Below, piece by piece: positions 1-8,219 of a stretch of 62,855 bases of DNA (position 1 is its first letter; the number at the start of each line of letters is the position of its first letter). The stretch covers positions 1 through 62,855 of the forward strand of contig CAYNZP010000014.1 of the NCBI GenBank assembly GCA_964401835.1, read 5' to 3'. The stretch comes from CAYNZP01 sp964401835 (GTDB lineage Bacteria > Planctomycetota > Phycisphaerae > SM23-33). The notes beneath the pieces are model-generated. The model had not been told where the DNA came from. It did no database searches and saw only the letters and a program-made list of their open reading frames with translations. The position numbers and the translations under genes are program-made.

Positions 1-132
1 TCTCTTCAGCCTCTTCTACTGCTTCTTCGGCTTTCTCTTCAGCCTCTTCTACTGCTTCTTCGGCTTTCTCTTCAGCCTCTTCTACTGCTTCTTCGGCTTT
101 CTCTTCAGCCTCTTCTACTGCCTTCTCGGCCT
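1..132 (-). repeat. Tandem 33-bp coding repeat (about 4 copies, truncated by window edge)
   Basis: Units begin at 1, 34, 67 and 100. The first three are identical 33-mers and the fourth diverges in its second half. Because 33 is a multiple of 3, each unit adds 11 residues in frame. Identity at the DNA level, not only the protein level, points to recent expansion by slippage or recombination. The array may continue to the left of the window. Confidence 0.9.
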
Positions 133-367
133 TTTCCTTGGCTTCCTCAACAGTTTCTTCGGACTTCTCTTCGGCCTCTTTTACACCCTCATCCGCAGTC
201 TCTTTTGCCTTTTCAGCGGCTTCCTCTCCGCGTTCTGCGGCCTCTTCCGACCTTTCCAAAATAGATTCGGCGCCTTCTTCGAGAGTCTCTTTTTCTTCTT
301 CCTTCTCGCAGCCGACAAACAATACAAGACCGAAAACCATCAATAAAATTAGCGCATACTTTGACAT
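1..367 (-). CDS. Partial repeat-rich lipoprotein, C-terminus outside window
   Basis: The start codon is at 367 and the reading frame stays open to base 1, so the C-terminus is missing. The N-terminus is a classic lipoprotein signal: a basic start, a hydrophobic core (ALILLMVFGLVLF) and the lipobox VGC at about residues 18-20. The mature part is almost entirely Glu, Lys and Ala, first irregular and then an exact 11-residue repeat built on EKAEEAVEEAE. Eleven-residue (hendecad) periodicity is typical of long helical coiled coils, so the protein is probably an envelope-anchored helical rod or spacer. No enzymatic domain is visible and the function is unknown. The purine-rich coding strand is compositionally unlike the neighbouring genes. 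Confidence 0.8.
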   Translation of the reverse strand, partial: MSKYALILLMVFGLVLFVGCEKEEEKETLEEGAESILERSEEAAERGEEAAEKAKETADEGVKEAEEKSEETVEEAKEKAEKAVEEAEEKAEEAVEEAEEKAEEAVEEAEEKAEEAVEEAEE

Positions 368-413
368 TTTACTCCCCTTTCATTCTCTGCCTATCCCAAT
401 AGTCGGATAGTTT

Positions 414-1223
414 CTAAGATGTCTGGACCAACGCCCTGTCGAAATGCACATCCATCTGCGGGAATGGAATCCCTATATCCGCATGGTCCAGTTCCATCTT
501 CACAGCCCGTGTTGCCGCATCAAGTACATCCCAGTAGTTCTCCGTCTTAGTCCAGACGCGAACCTGCCAGTTCAGCGATGAATTGCCAAGTTCCAGCAAA
601 ATCACCTGCGGGGCAGGGTCTTCCAGACGGTTGGGCACCGAAAACGCAGCCCGGTTGAGAATCTCGCGCGTCTGGTCGATATCGGCAGTATACGAAACGC
701 CAACAGAGATATCCACACGCCGGATCGGGTGGTGCGTAAAGTTCTCGATGGTCGAGCCGAATACCTTGGAGTTGGGGATGATAATCCGCCGGTTATCGAA
801 GGTGTCCATCTGCGTGCTGAACAGGCTGATCTGGTCCACCTTGCCAATCTCGTCGGAAACTTCGATGATATCGCCAACCCTGAAAGGCCGGAATATCAGC
901 AGCATCACGCCCGCGGCAAGGTTGGACAGGCTTCCCATAAACGCCAAGCCTATAGCCAAGGCAGATGCACCTATCAAGGCTGCAAAGCTTGTCATCTCCA
1001 GGCCGAAGTAACCCAGGCAGGCAATCAGGACAAGAACCATCAAACCCCAGCGGGTAATGCTGCCGGCAAACCGGGCAAGAGTTTTTTCGACCTTCGACTT
1101 TTCGAGCCTGCTGGTTATCCACCTTCCAAGCCAGCCCGATGCCATATAGGCAACGACCAGAACTACGATGATGCCGACTACAGGCGGGCCGTACGTCAAA
1201 ATCCACTCACCAATCGTTTCCAT
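414..1223 (-). CDS. mscS: Small-conductance mechanosensitive channel, MscS family
   Basis: A 269-residue inner-membrane channel that opens under membrane tension to release solutes on osmotic downshock. Three hydrophobic segments lie at about residues 14-32, 58-76 and 78-110. The third is the Ala/Gly-rich pore helix (AIGLAFMGSLSNLAAGVMLL). It is followed by the FRPFRVGD segment and the cytoplasmic beta domain (IIIPNSKVFGSTIENFTHHP), both hallmarks of MscS. The length matches the E. coli-type minimal MscS (about 286 residues). It is transcribed divergently from the debranching-enzyme gene, with promoters presumably in the 1224-1422 interval. The family call is firm. Confidence 0.93.
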   Translation of the reverse strand: METIGEWILTYGPPVVGIIVVLVVAYMASGWLGRWITSRLEKSKVEKTLARFAGSITRWGLMVLVLIACLGYFGLEMTSFAALIGASALAIGLAFMGSLSNLAAGVMLLIFRPFRVGDIIEVSDEIGKVDQISLFSTQMDTFDNRRIIIPNSKVFGSTIENFTHHPIRRVDISVGVSYTADIDQTREILNRAAFSVPNRLEDPAPQVILLELGNSSLNWQVRVWTKTENYWDVLDAATRAVKMELDHADIGIPFPQMDVHFDRALVQTS

Positions 1224-1422
1224 GGCACTTCCCCTTATTCAAGACTGAAAAGACGCGCAAATCGAACAACCCCAATTTCTTAATTTATTATATGCATGGG
1301 TAATTAAAGAATTTGCAAAAGTGCGAAGAAAAGTCGTCTTTACAAAACAAATAATCCGCTTTCAGGCCTTCCCAGCCAATGAAGAGTATAATTCCTCGTC
1401 TGATTCAGCCGATAAAATTCCT

Positions 1423-3423
1423 ATGACCGAATCGAATCAAAACGAGGCTCTGCCGCAGCCTATCCGGGTTCAATGCGAAAACGAACCGTTGGACGAACTG
1501 CTTACCAAAGAATGGCTGCTGACGAACAATATAGGTGCGTTCGCGTCCTCAACTGTTATCGGGTGCAACACGCGGAGGTATCACGGACTTTTGACCGCGG
1601 CCACCAGCCCGCCAGTTGGACGCATAGCTGCCCTTTCCAGCGTAATGGAAAAAGTCTCTGTTGGAGATACCACCTACGAACTGGCCACAAACGAATTCCC
1701 CAGCACGTTCAGTCCGCACGGCGTGGATTATCTGGCCGAATTCTGCAATGACATCGCCCCAAGATATGTCTATCGCCTGGGCGATATTGAGCTGACAAAG
1801 GAAATAATCCTGGCTGAGTCAGCCAACTCGGTGGCGATTCGCTATTCGGTTTCCAGCGGGCCAGCTACGCTACATCTCTGGCCGTTCGTCTCACTTAGAG
1901 ACTTCCACCATCTCAGGAGAGTCCACCAACCTCATCAAATAACGTTCGAGCAAACCGAAGGTGGCGTATTTGTCGAAGACCGCAACCAGACCGCCCAGCC
2001 CCTGCACCTGATAAGCAAAGATGCCGAATTCAGTCCTCGGCCTCAGTGGTGGTATCAATTCTGTTACCGCGCGGAGATGGCCCGCGGGCAGGACTGCTTC
2101 GAAGACCTTTACACGCCGGGCTTTTTCGTCTGCGAGTTGCAGGCCGGCCAATTCTGCCAGCTGACAGCCTCCTTCGGCGACCCGCTACCTCTGGGATTCT
2201 CGACAACTGTAGAAAGACGTCGAGAAAGGCTTGCCAAGCTCACCGAAGATATCCAAAGCCAGGACGAGACGACCCGTAGGCTCGCAACTGCGACGGACGC
2301 CTTCGTAGCAAAAAGGCATTTCCCCTCGACAAACCCAAAGGCGACCATATTGGCCGGTTTTCCGTGGTTTGCCGACTGGGGGCGGGATGCGTTCATCGCC
2401 CTGCCCGGGCTGCTGCTGGAGACTAAGCAATTCCAACAGGCCCGCGAGGTGTTCTCGACATTTGCCGAGGCCATTAGCGACGGCATGATACCAAACAGAT
2501 TTGACGACTATTCAACAAACGCACATTACAACAGCATTGACGCCTCGCTGTGGTTCATTGTCGCAGCTGAGAGGTACGTGGAAGCTTGCGGCGATGAAAC
2601 TTTCTGGAACCAGACACTCTTCCCAGCTGCCGAGGCTATATTGAAATCTTATCACGATGGAACGAAATTCGATATCCACGCAGGTGCCGACGGACTCATC
2701 TTCGGAGGTAGCAAGGATACTCAGCTGACATGGATGGACGCCAAGCTCGGAGATGAAGCCATTACCCCCCGCCACGGCAAGGCTGTGGAGATAAATTCAC
2801 TTTGGCACAGCGCACACAGGATTATGGCGCAAAGAAGCCACGACAAAAAACTCTCCGAACATTACGAACATCGCGCCGAGCTTATAGCGTCGAGTTTCAT
2901 CAAGGCATTCTGGAATCCCACTGTCGAGTGCCTTTATGACGCCATACCCGACAGACAAGCCGATGCGTCAATTCGGCCCAACCAGATATTTGCCGTATCG
3001 CTGCCGCATTGCCCACTATCGAAGCAACAGCAAAAAAGTGTCGTCGATATAGTCGGCGAAAAGCTCCTTACCCCGATGGGCCTGCGGACTCTTTCTCCCG
3101 ACGACAGCCGATATCGAAATGTTTACGGCAGCAGCTGGGAATCGCGAGACCGTGCCTATCATCAGGGAACTGTATGGGCTTGGCTGATCGGGCCATACAT
3201 AGAGGCGTATCTGAAAGTTGAAGATTTCGCCCCGCATGCACTTACCCGGGCCAAGCTGCTGCTGTCTTCATTCGACAGCCATCTTAATCAGGTCGGCCTT
3301 GGTTATATCAGCGAAATATTCGACGGCGACACGCCGCATACTCCCCGCGGCTGCATTGCACAGGCATGGTCGGTTGCCGAAGTATTAAGAGCAAAGAAAC
3401 TCATCGAACGGCACCAGAAATAA
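1423..3423 (+). CDS. Glycogen debranching enzyme (amylo-alpha-1,6-glucosidase type)
   Basis: About 666 residues. The N-terminal half matches the GDE_N domain (ASSTVIGCNTRRYHGLL, residues about 25-45) and the C-terminal half the GH133-like (alpha/alpha)6 catalytic domain. Conserved features are GFPWFADWGRDAFI at about 311-325, TWMDAKLGDEAITPRHGKAVEI near the middle, and GSSWESRDRAYHQGTVWAW near the end. This fits the archaeal-type debranching enzymes that hydrolyse alpha-1,6 branches of glycogen in the cytoplasm. An in-frame GTG at 1321 would add 34 residues, but they are not family-like. ATG 1423 places the protein start where relatives start. Neither has a clear ribosome-binding site. It ends 11 nt from the convergent gene at 3435. 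Confidence 0.88.
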   Translation: MTESNQNEALPQPIRVQCENEPLDELLTKEWLLTNNIGAFASSTVIGCNTRRYHGLLTAATSPPVGRIAALSSVMEKVSVGDTTYELATNEFPSTFSPHGVDYLAEFCNDIAPRYVYRLGDIELTKEIILAESANSVAIRYSVSSGPATLHLWPFVSLRDFHHLRRVHQPHQITFEQTEGGVFVEDRNQTAQPLHLISKDAEFSPRPQWWYQFCYRAEMARGQDCFEDLYTPGFFVCELQAGQFCQLTASFGDPLPLGFSTTVERRRERLAKLTEDIQSQDETTRRLATATDAFVAKRHFPSTNPKATILAGFPWFADWGRDAFIALPGLLLETKQFQQAREVFSTFAEAISDGMIPNRFDDYSTNAHYNSIDASLWFIVAAERYVEACGDETFWNQTLFPAAEAILKSYHDGTKFDIHAGADGLIFGGSKDTQLTWMDAKLGDEAITPRHGKAVEINSLWHSAHRIMAQRSHDKKLSEHYEHRAELIASSFIKAFWNPTVECLYDAIPDRQADASIRPNQIFAVSLPHCPLSKQQQKSVVDIVGEKLLTPMGLRTLSPDDSRYRNVYGSSWESRDRAYHQGTVWAWLIGPYIEAYLKVEDFAPHALTRAKLLLSSFDSHLNQVGLGYISEIFDGDTPHTPRGCIAQAWSVAEVLRAKKLIERHQK

Positions 3424-3434
3424 TTTTCGAGAAA

Positions 3435-3791
3435 TTACTCCTGCTGCTCAGGTTCGTCCTGATCTTCAGAGTCTTCCAGCTTTAAACGCTTGCCCGCAAG
3501 TGACCAGGCGTCGATATAGGGCGTGGGTTTGTGCCTGGTTCGCAATCGCTGCAACCTTGACATCGCAAAGCGAACTACGGTCCAGACAAGCACAAGAAGT
3601 GTCAGGCCAAGCAGGGCAAACGCTACCCAAGCCATCTTTCCCCAGACAGCCTTTGTCTTTTCGTCTGCCTGCACAGCCTCGCTTAACCAAAGGTATATCA
3701 AGACACCAAGGCACGCGGCCATGACTGTTAATATCACCACAATTATTACAAATTTTGTAATGCTGAATCTGTTATCCGGTTCTATTTCCAT
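3435..3791 (-). CDS. Hypothetical two-TM membrane protein
   Basis: 118 residues. The N-terminus is short and acidic, two hydrophobic helices lie at about 13-34 and 52-72, then comes a basic stretch (RLQRLRTRHKP) and an acidic Glu/Asp/Gln tail. The start overlaps the end of the DnaJ-like gene by 10 nt, which argues for co-translation and for a real gene. I do not recognise a family. Possible roles such as assisting the chaperone at the membrane would be guesswork. Confidence 0.65.
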   Translation of the reverse strand: MEIEPDNRFSITKFVIIVVILTVMAACLGVLIYLWLSEAVQADEKTKAVWGKMAWVAFALLGLTLLVLVWTVVRFAMSRLQRLRTRHKPTPYIDAWSLAGKRLKLEDSEDQDEPEQQE

Positions 3792-4741
3792 GACACATCC
3801 GCCCTGGGATCAAATTTTTCCTGCGACTCGAACTGCCTGAGCAACTTCTGCGATTCTTGCGAAACTTTCTCCGGTGGCACAATCTTGATTATGACATATT
3901 GATCGCCCTGCTTAACGCCCTTTCCCTTTAATCGTAACTTGCGGGAAGAGTTTGTACCAGCCGGGATTTTCACTGATGTCATTCCGTCAAGTGTCGGCAC
4001 ATCTACCTTAGCGCCCAAAGTCGCCTCGACAATACTCACAGGCACCTCTACATAGATATCGTCGCCTTCTTTGCGGAAATATGGATGTGGATTAATATGC
4101 GTGATGATGTAAAGGTCCCCGAAGCCGCCCGGACCTTCCGCTCCCTTCCCGCGAACTCTTATCTTGGCGCCTTCTTTGACCCCGGCTGGAATCTTGACGT
4201 TTATTGTCTCGGTGCGACTCTTTCCGGATGGGTCTTTGCGGTGGACTTTCAGGCTCACAGAAGAGCCGCTAACTGCCTGGAGGAAATCGAGTTTGATCTC
4301 ATATTGTGTATCGGCGCCTTTTGGAGGTGTCGGCGCCCGGCGCGAGCGTCTTGGCCCGGCTCCACCGAGAGCTTGGAGTATGTCGTCCAGGCCCATGCCG
4401 GCAAAACCGCTTCCGCCACCGCCACCGAAGAAATCCGCAAAGTCAAAACCACCAACGCCCCGGCCACCTGCGTGCGTATAGACTCTTGGACCGCCCCGTC
4501 CGGCAGGACCGTAGCCAACATTCGGGCCGGCATGGCCGAACTGATCGTACATCTGCCGCTTTTTCGGGTCAGATAGAACTTCGTAGGCCTCAGTCGCTTC
4601 CTTGAACTTATCTTCAGCATCGGCAGCTTTGTTAACATCGGGATGATATTTCCGCGCGAGTTTTCTATACGCCGATTTTACTTGAGCATCGGTCGCGCTG
4701 CGGGAGAGGCCCAAAATGTCGTAGAAGTCGCGTTTAGCCAC
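3782..4741 (-). CDS. DnaJ-domain co-chaperone, CbpA-like (class II, no zinc fingers)
   Basis: 319 residues from the GTG at 4741, which gives the canonical N-terminus AKRDFYDILGL. A longer upstream reading adds 33 residues that are not DnaJ-like. The J domain (1-66) has HPD at 33-35, the motif that stimulates DnaK ATPase. A Gly/Phe-rich linker follows at about 70-150. The C-terminal substrate-binding domains (KIPAGVKEGAKIRVRGKG, later KIPAGTNSSRKLRLKGKG) follow directly. The CxxCxGxG zinc repeats of class I DnaJ are absent, so this is a CbpA/DnaJ-2 type. It lies downstream of the secretion operon, beyond the terminator at 4797-4846, so it probably has its own promoter. Confidence 0.88.
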   Translation of the reverse strand: MAKRDFYDILGLSRSATDAQVKSAYRKLARKYHPDVNKAADAEDKFKEATEAYEVLSDPKKRQMYDQFGHAGPNVGYGPAGRGGPRVYTHAGGRGVGGFDFADFFGGGGGSGFAGMGLDDILQALGGAGPRRSRRAPTPPKGADTQYEIKLDFLQAVSGSSVSLKVHRKDPSGKSRTETINVKIPAGVKEGAKIRVRGKGAEGPGGFGDLYIITHINPHPYFRKEGDDIYVEVPVSIVEATLGAKVDVPTLDGMTSVKIPAGTNSSRKLRLKGKGVKQGDQYVIIKIVPPEKVSQESQKLLRQFESQEKFDPRADVSWK

Positions 4742-4796
4742 GGAGCTAATTCTACACAAGCACCGCGGTGCTAACCACCTTAAGATGGAGAGATAC

Positions 4797-4846
4797 AAAA
4801 AAATCGCGGAAGCAGGTCGGCCACAAGTGACCAAACCCACTTCCGC
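4797..4846 (-). terminator. Rho-independent terminator of the secretion operon
   Basis: Read on the minus strand, GCGGAAG (4840-4846) pairs with CTTCCGC (4806-4812). An inner stem GGTCAC/GTGGCC makes a branched hairpin. Seven U follow almost directly (4797-4803). It lies 37 nt after the gspF stop codon. Confidence 0.8.
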
Positions 4847-4882
4847 ACCCAGTAAGGATATTATGGGCAGCCCATTTAAGCT

Positions 4883-6100
4883 TTAACGGGCCACGACTTT
4901 CGAGATACTGAATATCGGCAGCAACAACGCCATTGCGATTCCGCCGATTAAAACGCCCATCACGATAATCATGACCGGTTCGATCATGTTCGTAACGGTC
5001 TTAATGACAACTTTAAGGTCCTCCTCGCAGAAGCTGGCAACTCTGTCTAAAACCGGCGCAAGTTTGCCAGTGCGTTCGCCGGCAGAGATCATCTGCGTAA
5101 TAGTTCGGGGGATAAATTTGGACTCCAAAAGCGGGTCCGCCAGGGTGGATCCTTCGGTTACCCGTTCGGAGAGTTGCTTCCATATCTCGCTGAAGTAATG
5201 ATTCCCGGCAACCTCGGATGTAATCTCCAGGCCGTCAAGCATGCTGACGCCTGTTGAAACCATCGTTGACATCGTCCTGAAGGACCTTGCGAGATAGGCC
5301 TTGCGGTACATTCCACCAAGAACTGGCAGATTGATTCGTAAGCCGTCAAAGAAAATCCTGCCGCCAGGTGTGCATTTATAGAAATACAAACCAATAACAG
5401 CGGCTACTACCCCGCCGAATATCAGCGGCCAGTATGTCACCAGGCCACTGCTCAGACCCATAAGAATTCGAGTCGGCATCGGCAGGACGGCGCCTTTGCC
5501 TGAATAAATCGACTCAAACCTCGGCAAAATAAATACCAACAGAGCGATAACGACTATGACAGAGAAACTGAGCATGCAAATGGGATACGTCATAGCGCCT
5601 TTGACGCGTTTGCGGGTCTCTCGCTCCTGGGCCATATATTCACTCATGCGCTGGAGCATCTTGCCCATAGTTCCGGATATTTCCGAAGCACGCATAAGTG
5701 AAACAAACAATTTGCTGAAAATACGGGGGTATTCTCCCAGGGCTGAAGAGAATTCTTCGCCGCCTTTGACCCTGGCAGAGAGGTCCTCGACAACCACCTG
5801 GAAACCGGGATTTCCCGTCTGCTCGGCAATCGAATCGAGGGCATCTGTAATTGGAACACCCGTATCGACCATGACGGCTAATTGGTTGGCGAAGTATATA
5901 ACCTCATCTGGCTTAACCTTCTTTTTGCGGGCATAGTAGGTCTTGATATCTTCGGGGTCCGAACCCTCCTGAATGATAGTAACGATTGTTTTACCCGCGT
6001 CGCGAAGTTGGCGTGAGGCCTGTGAAACATCGGTAGCGTCTACATAACCGCTTTCGATATTGCCGGAATCTTCTCTAACCTGATATTTAAACCTCGCCAT
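4883..6100 (-). CDS. gspF: Type II secretion/type IV pilus inner-membrane platform protein GspF/PilC
   Basis: 405 residues, the usual GspF length. Two T2SSF domains (about 70-190 and 270-395) each carry the family pattern: LADPL/EEF-type acidic loops, then long hydrophobic helices (SFSVIVVIALLVFILPRF at about 170-190, PVMIIVMGVLIGGIAMALLLPIF at the C-terminus). The N-terminus MARFKYQVREDSG is the normal GspF N-domain. The protein forms the membrane base against which the GspE ATPase works to assemble the pseudopilus. The start is supported by GGAG 7 nt upstream. It is the last gene of the operon, 40 nt after gspE and before a terminator. Confidence 0.93.
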   Translation of the reverse strand: MARFKYQVREDSGNIESGYVDATDVSQASRQLRDAGKTIVTIIQEGSDPEDIKTYYARKKKVKPDEVIYFANQLAVMVDTGVPITDALDSIAEQTGNPGFQVVVEDLSARVKGGEEFSSALGEYPRIFSKLFVSLMRASEISGTMGKMLQRMSEYMAQERETRKRVKGAMTYPICMLSFSVIVVIALLVFILPRFESIYSGKGAVLPMPTRILMGLSSGLVTYWPLIFGGVVAAVIGLYFYKCTPGGRIFFDGLRINLPVLGGMYRKAYLARSFRTMSTMVSTGVSMLDGLEITSEVAGNHYFSEIWKQLSERVTEGSTLADPLLESKFIPRTITQMISAGERTGKLAPVLDRVASFCEEDLKVVIKTVTNMIEPVMIIVMGVLIGGIAMALLLPIFSISKVVAR

Positions 6101-6140
6101 TTTATTGCTCCGTTCTCACAAAATTTCTGGTGAGAAAAAT

Positions 6141-7850
6141 CTATCCGGTCGTAGCGCGGAAAACCTCTTCCACCGTGGTAATGCCCGCCTTGACCTTTTC
6201 CATCCCATCTTTACGCAGTGAAGCCATACCTGATTCGACAGCCAACGCCCTCAGGTCGTTCACGCTGGGATTCTTGCTTATCTGGTCGCGCATCTGATCA
6301 TCCGGGACGAGTAATTCGTAAATTCCGATTCGTCCTCTGAAACCCGTGTTTCGGCATTTCGGGCATCCAACACCCCGGTAGAAAGTCTCAACCTCCCCCG
6401 CGACGCGTTCTACGGCCCGGCGAATATTGTCGGGGGCTTCGTAGGCTTCCTTGCAGTTTGTGCAGACTTTACGCACAAGACGCTGGGCCAAAGAAGCCAC
6501 CAGCGACGCGGAAACCAGATAAGGCTCGACACCGACATTCACTAAACGCGTAACAGCACCGGGAGCATCGTTTGTATGAAGCGTGCTGAACACGAGGTGC
6601 CCCGTAAGCGCTGCCTGGACGGCTATCTTGCCGGTTTCGTTATCACGAATCTCGCCGACCATTACGATGTCGGGGTCCTGTCGTAAAAGTGAACGCAATG
6701 AAGATGCGAAAGTAAAACCGATTCGGTCATTGACCTGGAACTGGTTGATTCCACCTAGATTAAATTCAACCGGATCTTCAACGGTGCAGATGTTTACCTC
6801 GTCATTGCTTAATTCCTTAAGGACACTATAAAGCGTTGTGCTTTTGCCGCTTCCGGTCGGACCTGTAACCAGAACCACTCCGTTAGGATGGGAAATGATA
6901 TTTCTCCACTGCTTGAGCGTCTCGTAGCCGAAGCCGAGTTTTTCAAGATTAACCAGCACGCTTCGAGTATCGATTATTCGGATAACGACCTTCTCTCCGA
7001 ATTGTCCGGCTATCGTGCTGACACGAAGATCGACCGGGCGGGAATCCATCACGACGTGTATGCCGCCATCCTGCGGGAGACGCCTTTCGGAAATATCCAA
7101 ACCAGCCATAATCTTGATACGGCTGACAATTGCGGGAAGCATCTTGTAAGGAGGTTTGATCTTCTCGTACAGGCGGCCATCCACACGATATCGCACTCTA
7201 AGGGAATTATCGTCCGGTTCTATATGAATATCGGAAGCACCCTCGCGAACGGCATTGTAGATAAGATAATTTACGAGCTTGATAATCGGGGAACCTTCGG
7301 CTGCAGCTTCGAGGTCGGCAATATCTTGTACATGCTTTTCTACCAGCGCCAGGTCAGCTTCGCCGTCTTCAAGAATGTCGTCAATGACAAAAACATTTGC
7401 GGTCGGCAAGTGATTTTCCAGCGTAGCCTTTATCTCTTTGCCTGAGGCACAGACTACCTGCACGTTGCACTTGGTAAGACGGCCGATTTCTTCCAGCAGA
7501 AAGACGTTCGCCGGCTCATTTACAGCAAGAGTAAGATCGTTGTTAATCTTGAAAAGCGGAAGCACAGTGTGCTTTTCCAAAAACTCTCGCGGAAGAGTTT
7601 CGATTACCTTCGGATCAGTTATTCTCGGAGAAATATGCGCAAACGGAACGCCATAGCCACCCGCCAACCCTTCCATTATCTGCTCTTCACCGCAGAAACC
7701 GAGCTTCTGAAGCACCTCTCCAAGCAGAAGGGAATTGCCAGTATTTTGTTGATGATCCAGTGCCTGGTTGAGCTGTTCTTGGGTTATTGCTCCCTGCGAG
7801 ACAAGCAGTTGGCCAAGTTGGAGTTTTTTATTATTGCTGCTTAAAATCAT
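6141..7850 (-). CDS. gspE: Type II secretion/type IV pilus assembly ATPase GspE/PilB
   Basis: About 569 residues. The N-terminal MshEN/GspE-N domain (LGQLLVSQGAITQEQLNQAL onward) precedes the motor core. Walker A is GPTGSGKST at about 330, the Asp box and Walker B are DPDIVMVGEIRD, and the His box is TGHLVFSTLHTND. A tetracysteine zinc site (CTNC ... CPKC) lies at about 465-505, as in GspE/PilB. It powers polymerisation of the pseudopilins encoded upstream. ATG 7850 is preferred because AAGGTGGG lies 4 nt before it. A GTG three codons earlier (7859) lacks spacing for this site. Confidence 0.94.
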   Translation of the reverse strand: MILSSNNKKLQLGQLLVSQGAITQEQLNQALDHQQNTGNSLLLGEVLQKLGFCGEEQIMEGLAGGYGVPFAHISPRITDPKVIETLPREFLEKHTVLPLFKINNDLTLAVNEPANVFLLEEIGRLTKCNVQVVCASGKEIKATLENHLPTANVFVIDDILEDGEADLALVEKHVQDIADLEAAAEGSPIIKLVNYLIYNAVREGASDIHIEPDDNSLRVRYRVDGRLYEKIKPPYKMLPAIVSRIKIMAGLDISERRLPQDGGIHVVMDSRPVDLRVSTIAGQFGEKVVIRIIDTRSVLVNLEKLGFGYETLKQWRNIISHPNGVVLVTGPTGSGKSTTLYSVLKELSNDEVNICTVEDPVEFNLGGINQFQVNDRIGFTFASSLRSLLRQDPDIVMVGEIRDNETGKIAVQAALTGHLVFSTLHTNDAPGAVTRLVNVGVEPYLVSASLVASLAQRLVRKVCTNCKEAYEAPDNIRRAVERVAGEVETFYRGVGCPKCRNTGFRGRIGIYELLVPDDQMRDQISKNPSVNDLRALAVESGMASLRKDGMEKVKAGITTVEEVFRATTG

Positions 7851-7877
7851 TTGTCCCACCTTCGTATTTCTATTTCC

Positions 7878-8219
7878 TCAAACCGCAATAGCCTTGAGCG
7901 CATCCGAAGCATCACTGAAAATTTCAAACGTAGAATCCAGTCTCGTAATCTCCAAAATCTTTCGGACATTCTCGTCACACTTGACAAGTTTGACCTGGCC
8001 AAGCCGTTCAGCAAGATTATCCTGAAGCTCTACGAGATACTCCAAAGCAGCGCTGTCTATAAAAGGAACCAATTCCATGTTAAGAACCAGATCGATTACT
8101 TCGGCGTTTATCAATTGGTGGTCGACTGCCTGAGTAAACGCCTCGAGAGAATCATCAACCAATTCACCTTTAAGAATCAGAATTACCGCGTGGCCATAAC
8201 TTTCAGCGTTGATCTTCAT
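7878..8219 (-). CDS. STAS-domain protein (anti-sigma factor antagonist-like)
   Basis: 113 residues forming a single STAS fold. It opens MKINAESYGHAVILILKGELVDD, and the phospho-acceptor region reads VPFIDSAALEYLVELQ, with the Ser that is phosphorylated in SpoIIAA-like proteins in the expected place (IDSAAL). Such proteins act in partner-switching with serine kinases or phosphatases. No cognate anti-sigma kinase is encoded next to it. It lies immediately after the HD-GYP gene (no gap) and 27 nt before gspE, so it belongs to the signalling cassette of the secretion operon. GGAG lies about 10 nt before the start. Confidence 0.85.
   Translation of the reverse strand: MKINAESYGHAVILILKGELVDDSLEAFTQAVDHQLINAEVIDLVLNMELVPFIDSAALEYLVELQDNLAERLGQVKLVKCDENVRKILEITRLDSTFEIFSDASDALKAIAV

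Noticed and set aside
138..410. Ser-rich plus-strand open frame at the left edge
   Set aside because: It is the reverse reading of the repeat-rich lipoprotein; low complexity explains the open frame.
4741..4840. Longer N-terminus for the DnaJ-like protein
   Set aside because: The added residues are not J-domain-like, whereas the GTG at 4741 gives the canonical start of the family.
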